Below are positions 42,773 through 50,863 of a stretch of 64,000 nt of DNA, piece by piece; within the stretch, counting starts at the first letter, position 1, and each line of letters opens with the position of its first letter. The translations under genes were made by a program, and so were the position numbers. Below the pieces are notes generated by a model. That model was not told the DNA's origin and did no database searches. It worked only from the letters and a program-made list of their open reading frames with translations. This DNA is from an uncultured Eubacteriales bacterium. GTDB lineage: Bacteria > Bacillota > Clostridia > Christensenellales > Borkfalkiaceae. The stretch covers positions 124,001 to 188,000 of the forward strand of contig UQHL01000001.1 in assembly GCA_900540805.1 (NCBI GenBank). The letters are read 5' to 3'.

Positions 42773-44167
42773 TTATGCCAATTTACGCCCCATCAGCACG
42801 CCCATCACCGAGGCCATCATCAGCCCGCGCGTCCAGCCGCTGGAATCGCCGAGGCAGTGAAGCCCCTTAATATTTGTATTAAAATCGGTGTCCATTTTGA
42901 TGCGGTTGCTGTAAAACTTGAGTTCGGGCGAATACAACAGCGTTTCCGTCGCCGCAAACCCGGGCACCACGTAATCCACCGACTGAATAAAATTGATGAT
43001 GTTGATCATCGTGCGGTAGGGCATGGCGGCCGTGATATCCCCCGCCACCGCGTCCTTTAAGGTGGGGCGGAGATTGGAGCGGGTGAGTTCTTTATCCCAC
43101 GTGCGCTTTCCGTCGAGAATATCGCCGAAGCGCTGAACGAGGATATGTCCCGCGCCGAGCATATTGGTCAGCTCGCCGATCTTCTGCGCGTAAGCGATCG
43201 GCTGATTGAACGGATAGGAGAAATTGTGCGAACAGAGAATGGATACGTTGGTATTGTTGGTTTTAAGCTCCTTGTAGCTGTGTCCGTTGACGACGGCGAG
43301 ATTGTTGTCGTAATTTTCCTGCGAAACGAAGCCGCCGGGGTTCTGGCAGAAAGTGCGCACCTTGTTTTTGAAGGGCTTCGGATAGCCGATAAGCTTGGAC
43401 TCGTACAGCACCTTGTTCACCGTTTCCATGACTTCGTTTCTCACTTCCACCCGAACGCCGATATCGACGGTGCTGGCGACGTGTTCCACGCCGTATTTTT
43501 CGCAGAGCTTTTCCAGCCAATCGGCGCCGCGGCGGCCCGTTGCCACGACGGTATCCTCCGCAAAGATATCCATGCTCTTACTGCCGTCCGCTTTGGTGAC
43601 GGAAACGCCCTTGCATATCCCGTCTTCAATGAACAGCGTATTGCATTCGTAATCGAAAAGAATTTCCACGCCGTGATTTTGCAAATATTTTTCAATGGAG
43701 AGATAGATGCTCTGCGCCTTTTCCGTGCCCATGTGGCGGATGGGACAATCGACAAGCTTCAACCCCGCCTGAATGGCGCGCTTGCGGATTTCCTTAACCT
43801 CTTCGCCGACGTTGAGGCCTTCGATGTGCTCGTCCGCGCCGAATTCGAGATAAATTTTATCCGTATAATCGATCGTATCCTGCGCCAGCGTCTCGCCGAT
43901 CAGCATGGGCAGGTCCCCGCCCACTTCACTGCTTAAAGACAGCTTGCCGTCCGAAAACGCGCCCGCGCCCGAAAACCCCGTCGTGATGTGACAATAGGGC
44001 TTGCAGTTCATACACTTCTGCGTTTTGGCCTTGGGGCAGTGACGGTTTTCCACCGATTTTCCCTTTTCGACGATGACGATTTTTTTCGCGCTGTCCTTTC
44101 TCAACATTTCGATCGCCGTAAAAATACCCGCGGGGCCTGCGCCCACGATGACTACGTCTGTTTTCAT
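42773..44167 (-). CDS. FAD-dependent dehydrogenase (COG2509-like)
   Basis: 464 residues from the ATG behind an AAGGAGG site; a 17-codon in-frame extension begins inside the leader terminator and is not used. The Rossmann motif VIVGAGPAGIFTAIE at 5-19 binds FAD. A Cys cluster (CPKAKTQKCMNCKPYC) follows, then TGFSGAGAFSDGKLSL and the second nucleotide segment VVATGRRGADW. The C-terminal GDSSGWTRGLMMASVMG closes the family pattern. Members are widespread in clostridia with no settled substrate. A consensus promoter and an intrinsic terminator between promoter and gene suggest attenuation control. Confidence 0.88.
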   Translation of the reverse strand: MKTDVVIVGAGPAGIFTAIEMLRKDSAKKIVIVEKGKSVENRHCPKAKTQKCMNCKPYCHITTGFSGAGAFSDGKLSLSSEVGGDLPMLIGETLAQDTIDYTDKIYLEFGADEHIEGLNVGEEVKEIRKRAIQAGLKLVDCPIRHMGTEKAQSIYLSIEKYLQNHGVEILFDYECNTLFIEDGICKGVSVTKADGSKSMDIFAEDTVVATGRRGADWLEKLCEKYGVEHVASTVDIGVRVEVRNEVMETVNKVLYESKLIGYPKPFKNKVRTFCQNPGGFVSQENYDNNLAVVNGHSYKELKTNNTNVSILCSHNFSYPFNQPIAYAQKIGELTNMLGAGHILVQRFGDILDGKRTWDKELTRSNLRPTLKDAVAGDITAAMPYRTMINIINFIQSVDYVVPGFAATETLLYSPELKFYSNRIKMDTDFNTNIKGLHCLGDSSGWTRGLMMASVMGVLMGRKLA

Positions 44168-44218
44168 ACTTTCCCGTACCTCCTTAAATCGTAACGTGCC
44201 GACGGCGTCCGATTGCAT

Positions 44219-44281
44219 AAAAAAACCGCCCGACGGATATATCGCCCACGCTTTCGCGTATGGCCAACCGAATCGGCGGTT
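44219..44281 (-). promoter_or_regulatory. structured leader ending in an intrinsic terminator, candidate attenuator of the FAD dehydrogenase
   Basis: A stem ACCGCC/GGCGGT extended by GA and CGG pairings encloses an ACGC-TTTC-GCGT hairpin. It is followed on the minus strand by seven T just before the gene. The transcript from the promoter at 44.35 kb must pass through it. Two more hairpins (GCC/GGC with an A5 loop and CGGAG/CTCCG) precede it. I do not recognise a known riboswitch class. Confidence 0.65.
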
Positions 44282-44338
44282 GTCAATGCTGTTTTCGGAG
44301 AAGCTCCGTTTCTTTCACGCCTTTTTGGCACACGAATA

Positions 44339-44367
44339 ATTATATCATGTCCCGCGCGTTTTGTCAA
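44339..44367 (-). promoter_or_regulatory. consensus promoter of the FAD dehydrogenase
   Basis: Minus strand: perfect TTGACA (44367-44362), a 17-base spacer and perfect TATAAT (44344-44339). The leader is about 165 bases long. Confidence 0.85.
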
Positions 44368-44506
44368 GCCTAAATTTTACGTTTTTGCGGGCGGAGAAAT
44401 TTTTTATAATTTAATTATACTATTCCACTTTAGGAATATCAAACCTTTTATTGTATTTTTAGAATATAATACTTTTACTAAGAAACAACTGCATTAGGTA
44501 TATCTT

Positions 44507-44707
44507 ATGGCAAAAAAATATCCTCAATTTCCGCTTAAAATTGATCCTGATTATTTAGATAAAATGAAATATATAGCCAATGAAAACGGGCGTTCGACAA
44601 ACAAAGAAATCGAACAGCTTATCATTAAATATATCAAAGAATATGAAAAAAGCTACGGAGAAATAGAAAAAGAGGACATTGAACATCTTTTCAAGTCTCT
44701 TATATAA
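44507..44707 (+). CDS. small Arc-type ribbon-helix-helix DNA-binding protein
   Basis: 66 residues. The N-terminal strand FPLKID followed by two helices (PDYLDKMKYIANENG, then STNKEIEQLIIKYI) follows the Arc repressor pattern, including NGRSTNKEI, which parallels Arc NGRSVNSEI. A charged C-terminal helix (KSYGEIEKEDIEHLF) may hold a partner. The gene is AT-rich and on the opposite strand to its neighbours, so it was probably acquired. No toxin partner or target operator is evident; it could be an orphan antitoxin or a small regulator. Confidence 0.75.
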   Translation: MAKKYPQFPLKIDPDYLDKMKYIANENGRSTNKEIEQLIIKYIKEYEKSYGEIEKEDIEHLFKSLI

Positions 44708-44735
44708 GACAAACGATATATTTTATTCCTTTTTG

Positions 44736-45362
44736 TCAAGCGCTTATTTCAATCGGTTCGCCCGTTGGGAGCGTCTCTTTTTCCGCCGCCCGCCTTTGTT
44801 TCCGCTCGTTGCTTCGGTACAACACTTTCATCTTGTAAAAATTGTAGCGCAGGATAAAATAAGGCAATATATTCATAATCAGATTGATCACGGCGACGGG
44901 AAATCCGAAGCAAAGCCAATATTTCAGCGGATAGAAAAAAATAATCACAAAGCCCAGAAAACAGCCCGCGAGATGAATAACTTCCCCGTAAGCGGCCTCC
45001 AGCATATATCGTTCCAAATAGACGTTGTTGCGGGGTTCCGCCACTTTATTTTTGTGAAAATTGGTAAACTGTCCCAGCTCGGGCACTTTGTCCTTCCATT
45101 TGCGGATTTTTAGTTTTTCGTAAAACTTTTTTTCCTTTGCCGAAACCTGAAAAAACCTTCTTTCGTGTCCAAACCACTTTTCGGGCAAACGGCGTATGAG
45201 AAAAGCAAAAAGGCCGTCAACGGCAATCACCGCAACGACGTTTATGAGCACTGCGCCGAGAATAAACCAAAAGCTCACCCCGAAACGGGGCGCGGCAAAA
45301 ACGGCATTTACCCCCGTCAGAAGGCAAACGCAGACGAATATAATCGAACCGTATAAAATCAT
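44736..45362 (-). CDS. membrane acyltransferase-like protein (CrtO/glycosyl-diaponeurosporenoate type)
   Basis: 208 residues with about four hydrophobic segments. The soluble part EKKFYEKLKIRKWKDKVPE and the following LERYMLEAAYGEVIHL resemble the CrtO-type glycosyl-4,4'-diaponeurosporenoate acyltransferase family. Its start overlaps the PlsC-like gene by four bases, and a GT8 enzyme heads the operon, so the products probably modify a glycolipid or glycoconjugate. No carotenoid genes are in view, so a true CrtO role is doubtful. Confidence 0.7.
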   Translation of the reverse strand: MILYGSIIFVCVCLLTGVNAVFAAPRFGVSFWFILGAVLINVVAVIAVDGLFAFLIRRLPEKWFGHERRFFQVSAKEKKFYEKLKIRKWKDKVPELGQFTNFHKNKVAEPRNNVYLERYMLEAAYGEVIHLAGCFLGFVIIFFYPLKYWLCFGFPVAVINLIMNILPYFILRYNFYKMKVLYRSNERKQRRAAEKETLPTGEPIEISA

Positions 45363-46213
45363 TCGCTCCTTTCCTCCTGTTCTCCGTAATCGAGCGGGAT
45401 CTTATAAACTTCCTCGTATTTTTCCACCCAGAGATGATAATTTGTCTCTTTCATGCGTTCGGCCGCCGCCCTTTCGCTCAACGTCTTATCGGGATAGATG
45501 GGGTCGAGGACGTGCAGCGTATGCCGCTGAACGGGATAACCGCTGCCGTCGAGCCGTTCGTCGTCCCGCATTGTGATAAACATAGGCACGACGGGCACGC
45601 CCGCACGGCAGGCCATTTTGAACGCGCCGAGCTTCAAAGGCCGCGGCTTGCGGTAATTCCACCACATCGCCTGTTCGGGATAAAGCAGCACCGTCTCCCC
45701 GCGGGTCAGAAGTACGTTGACGGCGGAGAGAAAATTGATCATCGTGCGCGGATTGCTCGACAGAGGCAGGGTGTTGCAGTGCTTGAAAAAAAAGCCGTAC
45801 AGGCCGGGAAAATTGGTGTAATTCCCCTCGCGTATAACCTTATAGAGCTTGCCCTTGGGAAGCTCTTTTTCTATGGATTTATAAATGACGTAATTGTCGA
45901 ACGGCGAAAAATGGTTGCAGGTAATCATCGCGCCGCCTTTCAGCGCCGCGAGATTTTCCTTGCCTTCCACTCCGTCGATTATGAGTACGTCCTTTTTGAT
46001 CAGCCGCGTAAAGTAATGATCCGCGATGAAGTTAGAGATCCCCGTGGCAATCCTGCTCTTCAGCTTTTTGTTGAGATAATCCACCCGATCGGGCAGAAGC
46101 ACGGGCGCGGGCGGGTCGTTTTCCACGTCCTCGTCAAAACGCCTCTGCCGCTCGTAAAGCGCAATCTTTTCCAGCACTTCCCTTCTGTCGGGAGCTACGT
46201 TGTTCAAATCCAT
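45359..46213 (-). CDS. PlsC-like lysophospholipid acyltransferase
   Basis: 284 residues. The acyltransferase motif I is NHFSPFD near 96-102 (NHxxxxD with H and D in place), motif III is LLYPEQAMWW, and the last block is AGVPVVPMFIT. The family transfers acyl groups to lysolipids. The gene is between a GT8 glycosyltransferase and the CrtO-like gene, overlapping the latter. Confidence 0.85.
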   Translation of the reverse strand: MDLNNVAPDRREVLEKIALYERQRRFDEDVENDPPAPVLLPDRVDYLNKKLKSRIATGISNFIADHYFTRLIKKDVLIIDGVEGKENLAALKGGAMITCNHFSPFDNYVIYKSIEKELPKGKLYKVIREGNYTNFPGLYGFFFKHCNTLPLSSNPRTMINFLSAVNVLLTRGETVLLYPEQAMWWNYRKPRPLKLGAFKMACRAGVPVVPMFITMRDDERLDGSGYPVQRHTLHVLDPIYPDKTLSERAAAERMKETNYHLWVEKYEEVYKIPLDYGEQEERSE

Positions 46214-46232
46214 GGCAGATCCTTTTTCGGAT

Positions 46233-47351
46233 TTATTTCATCCTTCCATACTGTTTTTTATACACCGTAAAATAGTTGTCGGGGCGTTCGATTTCGCTGC
46301 GCGCCAACGCCTGCAATCCCGCCTCGCACTTCATATCCCTTTCCATGTCGGCAAAGGAAAACTTATCGAAAATCTCCTTCAGCAAGCCGTAAAACTCCGT
46401 CTTTTCGGCGTATTCCCAAAAATATTCCTGATAGGGAATGTCCGAATAATGCCAGGGCTTCCACGTCATGCCGTAATGCACGATGCGTAAATCCTCGCGG
46501 GCAAGCTTATCCTTGGCTACGGGGAATTTGTTCCAGGCGCGCGGCAGACGAAGCACCCGATCTTGACAGAGCACGTTGAGATAGTCCTCGTCCTGAATGA
46601 CGGTGAATTTATATTTTTTGAGAAGGTCCGCAAACCGCTCGTAAAAATTTTCCTCGCGGAAGCTCTTGAGGTTCATGAGGATCACGCCCGCATTGAAAAA
46701 CATGGAGGGATCGAGGCCGTCCACTTCGGAGACGTATTTTTTATACACCTCAAAGCTGTTCACGCCTTCGCAGGGCGCGCCGCCGATCAGGTTGTCGCCC
46801 AGATCGTACGAATAAAGCGCGCTGATATCCCCCAAAATCACCGTATCGCAGTCGAGATAAAGCGCCTTGTCGTATTGCGGAAACATCCCCGCGATAAAAA
46901 TGCGGAAATACGTGGTGCAGGTGTAATAGTCGCGCATGTGCAGGAGAGAAGATATCTCCTGAAGCCTTTGGCTGACATCTACAAAGGAGATCTCGAAACC
47001 CTCTTCGGAAAAGCGCATGATCTTTTCGTAATAGTTTTCGCTGACGCCCGAATGAAGGACATACACTTTATAAAGATAGTCTTTAGACGAGTTTTCCTTT
47101 AAGGAACAAAGCGTCACGCCCAAAAAGGGCAGATAATTATCGTCCGTGGCAAAAAACAGCGGAACGACGGGTTTATCCTTTTTGGAAGCAGTATCGGCAA
47201 AGGTACGGCGGTCGCCCTTAGCGAGCACCGATTTTCCCGCTTCCGTCTTGAGCGGCGTATAAATATGGGCGTCGGGTTCCGACCAGCCTCTTCTTCCCAG
47301 GTAAGCCGTCCGACCTTCAGTTTCATTAACGGCAGCCGACGTATTTTTCAT
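46233..47351 (-). CDS. glycosyltransferase family 8 protein
   Basis: 372 residues from the ATG with an AGAGGAG site; an ATG seven codons upstream lies inside that site and is less likely. The GT-A fold shows PLFFATDDNYLPFLGVTL (about 70-87), the DxD motif in ALYLDCDTVILGD, FFNAGVILMNLK and a C-terminal HYGMTWKPW metal-binding segment. Family 8 enzymes transfer hexoses from nucleotide sugars. It heads a three-gene operon with its own promoter. Confidence 0.9.
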   Translation of the reverse strand: MKNTSAAVNETEGRTAYLGRRGWSEPDAHIYTPLKTEAGKSVLAKGDRRTFADTASKKDKPVVPLFFATDDNYLPFLGVTLCSLKENSSKDYLYKVYVLHSGVSENYYEKIMRFSEEGFEISFVDVSQRLQEISSLLHMRDYYTCTTYFRIFIAGMFPQYDKALYLDCDTVILGDISALYSYDLGDNLIGGAPCEGVNSFEVYKKYVSEVDGLDPSMFFNAGVILMNLKSFREENFYERFADLLKKYKFTVIQDEDYLNVLCQDRVLRLPRAWNKFPVAKDKLAREDLRIVHYGMTWKPWHYSDIPYQEYFWEYAEKTEFYGLLKEIFDKFSFADMERDMKCEAGLQALARSEIERPDNYFTVYKKQYGRMK

Positions 47352-47449
47352 AAAATCAATCTCCTCTTTCATTCTTAACTTTTTTGATGCCGCGCCGCAG
47401 CGCCCGCAGACGTCTCCCTCGGGCGGCAGCGCTTTTTGCTACTGATATT

Positions 47450-47478
47450 ATTTTATCCGCTTTTGGGAGAAATTTCAA
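47450..47478 (-). promoter_or_regulatory. promoter of the GT8/acyltransferase operon
   Basis: Minus strand: -35 TTGAAA (47478-47473), a 17-base spacer and -10 TAAAAT (47455-47450). A GC-rich hairpin-forming leader (GCGCTGCCGCCCG with CGGGCGCTGCGGCGC) lies between it and the start codon. Confidence 0.65.
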
Positions 47479-48091
47479 CCTACTACCGCGTTTATCTCCT
47501 CTACTTGCCCGTTCCTTAATTCTACCGCCATTCACCTTGCCTCTATCTTCGAAATCGCCCCTGAAGCCATCTTTGCAGCGCATATTTTTTGGGTATAATT
47601 ATTTATATTTTATTTATTTCATGCACCATTTTTTCCTGTTTCCCGACGCGCAAAAAAATGGGGGAAAAACCGTTTGGAAATGCGGCGGAATCGGCAAAAA
47701 ATCAAGCTTTTCGTCCACTTTTTCCAACTTCGTTTTTCCCGATGAAAAACGCCTTTTCAAAAATGAAACTATGCACGGAAGCGATTTGTCCGCACTTTTT
47801 CCGCAAAAAAGCCCGCCGCGCGGGCGCGGCGGGCCAAGTTCCCCTTCATTCCTTCTTCGGTAGAGCAAAAACAGCCGATTCTACCGTGAGTAGAGAGGTT
47901 TTTTCCCGCATTCTACTCACAGTGTAGCTATTGGGGAAAATTTTTTTAGATTTGTCAATGCTTTCAAAGAAATTTTGTTTTTTGTCATACGGCAATATTA
48001 CATTGAAATTCTTAAAATGACAATCATATTTTTCAGCATTAAACAGTAGAGTTATAAAAAGGAAAGAATTCTACCCTGCGTGGAGAAAAAT
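47479..48091. other. gene-poor region with repeated ATTCTAC motif
   Basis: No convincing gene in about 610 bases. ATTCTAC occurs at about 47518, 47878, 47910 and 48068; two of them belong to an imperfect inverted repeat (CTACCGTGAGTAG near 47881 and CTACTCACAGTGTAG near 47913). A lone TTGACA on minus (47958-47953) has no clear -10. A strong minus-strand terminator is at 47805-47834. Reading frames here are low-complexity. Confidence 0.6.
47805..47834 (-). terminator. strong intrinsic terminator in the gene-poor region
   Basis: A perfect 10-bp all-GC stem GCCCGCCGCG/CGCGGCGGGC with a CCCG loop and six T following on the minus strand. It lies about 260 bases past the ABC-F stop, so it ends either the ABC-F transcript or a short RNA made in between. 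Confidence 0.85.
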
Positions 48092-49567
48092 TTACATGCA
48101 TACCGCACGGGTAGCGACATTTCGGGAAAAAGCGGCGTCGTGCTCGACAAACAACAGCGTAGGGCGGAAAGACAGGATGAGCTCTTCTATCTGGATACGG
48201 GAAAGAACGTCGATATAGTTGAGCGGTTCGTCCCAGATATACAAGTGCGCCCGTTCGCAGAGGCTGCGGGCAAGCGCCGCCTTTTTTCGCTGCCCCGCGC
48301 TCATTTGGGAAAGCTCCGTCTCAAATTCGCGTTTGTCAAAGCCGAATTTGTTTAACACGGCCTTGAACAGGCTCTCGTCGAGCGCATACCTTTCCGCGTA
48401 TTCCGCCAAAGTGCCGTATAAGTCGGCGGCGTCCTGCGCCACATAAGAAATTTTAAGCCTTGAGGCTTTCAAAAGAGCTCCGCCGAACGGCGCCTTTCCC
48501 AAAACCGCTTTCAGGACGGAGGATTTTCCGCAGCCGTTTCTGCCCGTCAAGCAAACCCTTTCTCCTTGATATACAGAAAAAGATACTTCGCGGCAGACGG
48601 GGCCGCAGCCGTAATCCACGCTTAGCTCCTTGACTTCCAGAAGCCGCTCCGCATGAAAGAGAAGAGGACTGATCTTTAACGAGCCGACTTCCTCGACGTT
48701 GCGCAAAAGCGCGGACTTTTCCTCCAACGCTTTTTCCCTGTGCGAGTCGATGACTTTGGAGGTCTTCATCATTTTCGCCGCTTTATGCCCCACGTAGCCT
48801 CGATCCGCCTTCAAGCCCGAGTTGCGCGTGCCGAATTTTCCCGCTTCCGTCTTGTCCGACCAGTCCGCCGTACGGCGCGCCGCCTCCTTCAGCCGCTTGA
48901 TATCCTTACGCAGTTTATCGTCGCGCGCGCGTTCAAACGCTTCCCTGCGTCCGGTATTTTCCCGCCAGGAGGAAAAGTTTCCGCTTTGCACCTCCACGTC
49001 CGTTTTATTCAGCGCAAGGATATGATCGACGCATTCGTCCAAAAGCTCCCGATCGTGCGATACGAGCACGAAGCCCTCCTTTTTCCGAAGATATGCGGAA
49101 ATCGTCTTTTTCGATTGGTTATCCAAATGATCGGTAGGTTCGTCAAGCAAAAGAAAACGGCCTTCGCGCAAAAACATCGCCGCAAGCAGGGCCTTTGTCC
49201 TTTCGCCGCCCGACAGGGTATCGAAGGGACGGTAAAGCGCCTCGTCGGGGAACTCCAAAAGAGACAATTCGCGCAATACGCGCCATTCTTCCGCGCCGCT
49301 GATCTCCTCTGCCACACTGAGGACATATTCTTTCCCGTCCCTTACGGCGCACGGGAAATACTCTATGCCCGCGGGGCGGGAAACCGTCCCCTGATATTCG
49401 CCCTCGAACTCCCCCTTCAATAATTTCAACAGCGTGGTCTTTCCCCTGCCGTTCCGCCCGATAAGGCCCGTTTTCCATTCCGTATCGAGCTGAAAGGAAA
49501 TATGTTCAAAGACGCTTTCCCCGCTTTGGGGATAAGAAAAAGAAACGTTTATAAATTGAATCGTCAT
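48092..49567 (-). CDS. ABC-F family ATPase, candidate ribosome-protection protein (Lsa/Vml-like)
   Basis: 491 residues from the ATG with a GGGAGG site. Two ABC domains without membrane segments: Walker A GRNGRGKTT at 37-45 and signature LSGGERTK near 120, linker of charged helices (about 190-290), then Walker A GRNGCGKSS near 345 and the degenerate signature MSAGQRKK. Both Walker B blocks are present (LLLDEPTDHLD and IWDEPLNYID). ABC-F resistance factors bind the ribosome E site and displace lincosamides, streptogramins or pleuromutilins. The gene has the leader peptide and attenuator typical of inducible resistance ABC-F genes, which supports that reading over a housekeeping one. The antibiotic spectrum cannot be predicted. 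Confidence 0.88.
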   Translation of the reverse strand: MTIQFINVSFSYPQSGESVFEHISFQLDTEWKTGLIGRNGRGKTTLLKLLKGEFEGEYQGTVSRPAGIEYFPCAVRDGKEYVLSVAEEISGAEEWRVLRELSLLEFPDEALYRPFDTLSGGERTKALLAAMFLREGRFLLLDEPTDHLDNQSKKTISAYLRKKEGFVLVSHDRELLDECVDHILALNKTDVEVQSGNFSSWRENTGRREAFERARDDKLRKDIKRLKEAARRTADWSDKTEAGKFGTRNSGLKADRGYVGHKAAKMMKTSKVIDSHREKALEEKSALLRNVEEVGSLKISPLLFHAERLLEVKELSVDYGCGPVCREVSFSVYQGERVCLTGRNGCGKSSVLKAVLGKAPFGGALLKASRLKISYVAQDAADLYGTLAEYAERYALDESLFKAVLNKFGFDKREFETELSQMSAGQRKKAALARSLCERAHLYIWDEPLNYIDVLSRIQIEELILSFRPTLLFVEHDAAFSRNVATRAVCM

Positions 49568-49600
49568 AAGCACCTCCCATGCGCGTTTTCAAAAAAGCGC

Positions 49601-49673
49601 AAAAAAAGCCGCAAGAAAGCTTCTTACGGCCTGTCGCTTTGACAAAATCAATTCACTTTCTTGCTTTTACGGC
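49601..49673 (-). promoter_or_regulatory. terminator/antiterminator attenuator in the ABC-F leader
   Basis: Terminator: stem at 49608-49617 and 49621-49630 (GGCCGTAAGAA with TTCTTGCGGC on the transcribed strand) and seven T. Antiterminator: upstream bases GCCGTAAAAGCAAGAAAG (49673-49656) contain GCCG plus CAAGAAAG, the exact complement of the terminator's 3' arm CTTTCTTGCGGC apart from a six-base bulge. The two folds exclude each other. Confidence 0.75.
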
Positions 49674-49732
49674 AAGCCTATCCCCGCGAAGCCTGTCAGC
49701 TCCGCAAAAATACGCTTTGCGCGTTTGAATTT

Positions 49733-49753
49733 TCAGCAAGAAAAGTTATACAC
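49733..49753 (-). CDS. six-codon leader peptide M(V)YNFSC of the ABC-F gene
   Basis: GTG TAT AAC TTT TCT TGC TGA follows a GGAGG site eight bases upstream and lies about 30 bases after the -10 box, inside the leader. Such short frames sense stalled ribosomes and switch the downstream attenuator in erm and ABC-F genes. The frame is too short to be proven by sequence alone; its position and ribosome site are the support. Confidence 0.55.
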   Translation of the reverse strand: MYNFSC

Positions 49754-49782
49754 TCCTTATTCCTCCGAGTTTTATCTTTATT

Positions 49783-49811
49783 ATTGTAGCAAATTTTTTT
49801 TCGCCTGTCAA
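49783..49811 (-). promoter_or_regulatory. promoter of the ABC-F leader and gene
   Basis: Minus strand: perfect TTGACA (49811-49806), a 17-base spacer and TACAAT (49788-49783). It lies directly downstream of the Rad52-like gene's stop codon. Confidence 0.85.
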
Positions 49812-49877
49812 GAAAAATTCAGGGCTTTGGATTGCAAGGACTGCCCTTCCGTAAAAAATTTTACGATACTTGAGGAT

Positions 49878-50690
49878 TTATTTTTTCTTCAATCCTGCTT
49901 TAACGCCTTTCTCGGACGTTTCAAAAGGCTTTTGGCCTGCCTGTCCCGAAAGCTTCTGCTCCGACAGGCGCTTCTCGTAAACCTTATCGATCCAATCGCG
50001 CAGCCTGCCGCATTCCTTTTCGTCAAGCGCCTCGATTTTTTTGCCCGTCATCTTGACGACGACCTCCTCCAGCTGTTCCCGCGTGTAACCGATCTTTTCC
50101 CAATCCTCTTCCTCTAGCGAACAGCCGACGCAGTCCTTTTCACGTTTTCGCGCGCCCCCCGACATGCTTTCCGCCCGCGGATAGGAAAATACCGTCTTTC
50201 CGCGCTCATCTACAATGACGAGGCGGCGGATTCGTCTGCCTTTATCGTAATCCACCTCGGCCACGTCGTATTTTGCAAACGGATTGGTCAGCCTATACCT
50301 GGCCCCGTCCTTTTGGGTGGGAACGTTAAGAAATACAAACGGCGCGGTGTAAAGCTCCCGCCCGATCCCCCACTTGACGCCCGCGCGCTTGAACGCGTCC
50401 GACGCCTCGCCCTTCTTCTCGTTGCCCGCGTCCTCGCGGCTTTCGATGCCGCAGTCCCATTTCCATACGAAGGGCTGCTCGGGAGAGCTTTTGAGACCGA
50501 TCCCGCAATAGAGATTGCCGTGGATCTCCTTATAGTCGTCCGCCCAATTTTCCGCGCCTACCGTCTCGTCGAGAATATCCATATCCACCCGCGAGGTCTT
50601 ATAGATGAGCGCCACCGCGCCCTTTTCCGTCGCTTGCTTTACCTTCACTTCTATTTCTTCCGCTTTCAGCAGCCTGAATTTCTTTTCCAT
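49878..50690 (-). CDS. Rad52/22-like single-strand annealing protein
   Basis: 270 residues from the ATG with an AAGGAGG site. The core (about 15-130) has NWADDYKEIHGNLYCGIG and KKGEASDAFKRAGVKWGIGRELY, the pattern of Rad52/Rad22-type recombinases common in phages of Bacillota. The C-terminal 100 residues are charged. It anneals complementary single strands in phage recombination. No other phage gene is beside it, so it is probably a domesticated or stranded phage gene. The end lies close to the ABC-F promoter. Confidence 0.85.
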   Translation of the reverse strand: MEKKFRLLKAEEIEVKVKQATEKGAVALIYKTSRVDMDILDETVGAENWADDYKEIHGNLYCGIGLKSSPEQPFVWKWDCGIESREDAGNEKKGEASDAFKRAGVKWGIGRELYTAPFVFLNVPTQKDGARYRLTNPFAKYDVAEVDYDKGRRIRRLVIVDERGKTVFSYPRAESMSGGARKREKDCVGCSLEEEDWEKIGYTREQLEEVVVKMTGKKIEALDEKECGRLRDWIDKVYEKRLSEQKLSGQAGQKPFETSEKGVKAGLKKK

Positions 50691-50863
50691 AGTTCCTCCT
50701 TTCCACAATAACAGAATGTCACTTTTCAGGAAAGACTATGCTTTTCCCGCAAAAAACGGCAAAAACTGTTTTCGTCAAGCGCCGCCTCTGCCTCATGCGC
50801 GTGCCTTTACATGGCCGCCTGCGCACTTGCTCCGCTGTCCCCTTGCGCATATGTCGATATGAT

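Noticed and set aside
44219..44281. Terminator belonging to a gene upstream on the minus strand
   Set aside because: There is no minus-strand gene between the consensus promoter at 44339-44367 and the hairpin, so it must act in the leader.
47614..47868. 84-codon minus-strand frame in the gene-poor region
   Set aside because: Runs through the terminator hairpin, composition is low-complexity, and no domain is seen.
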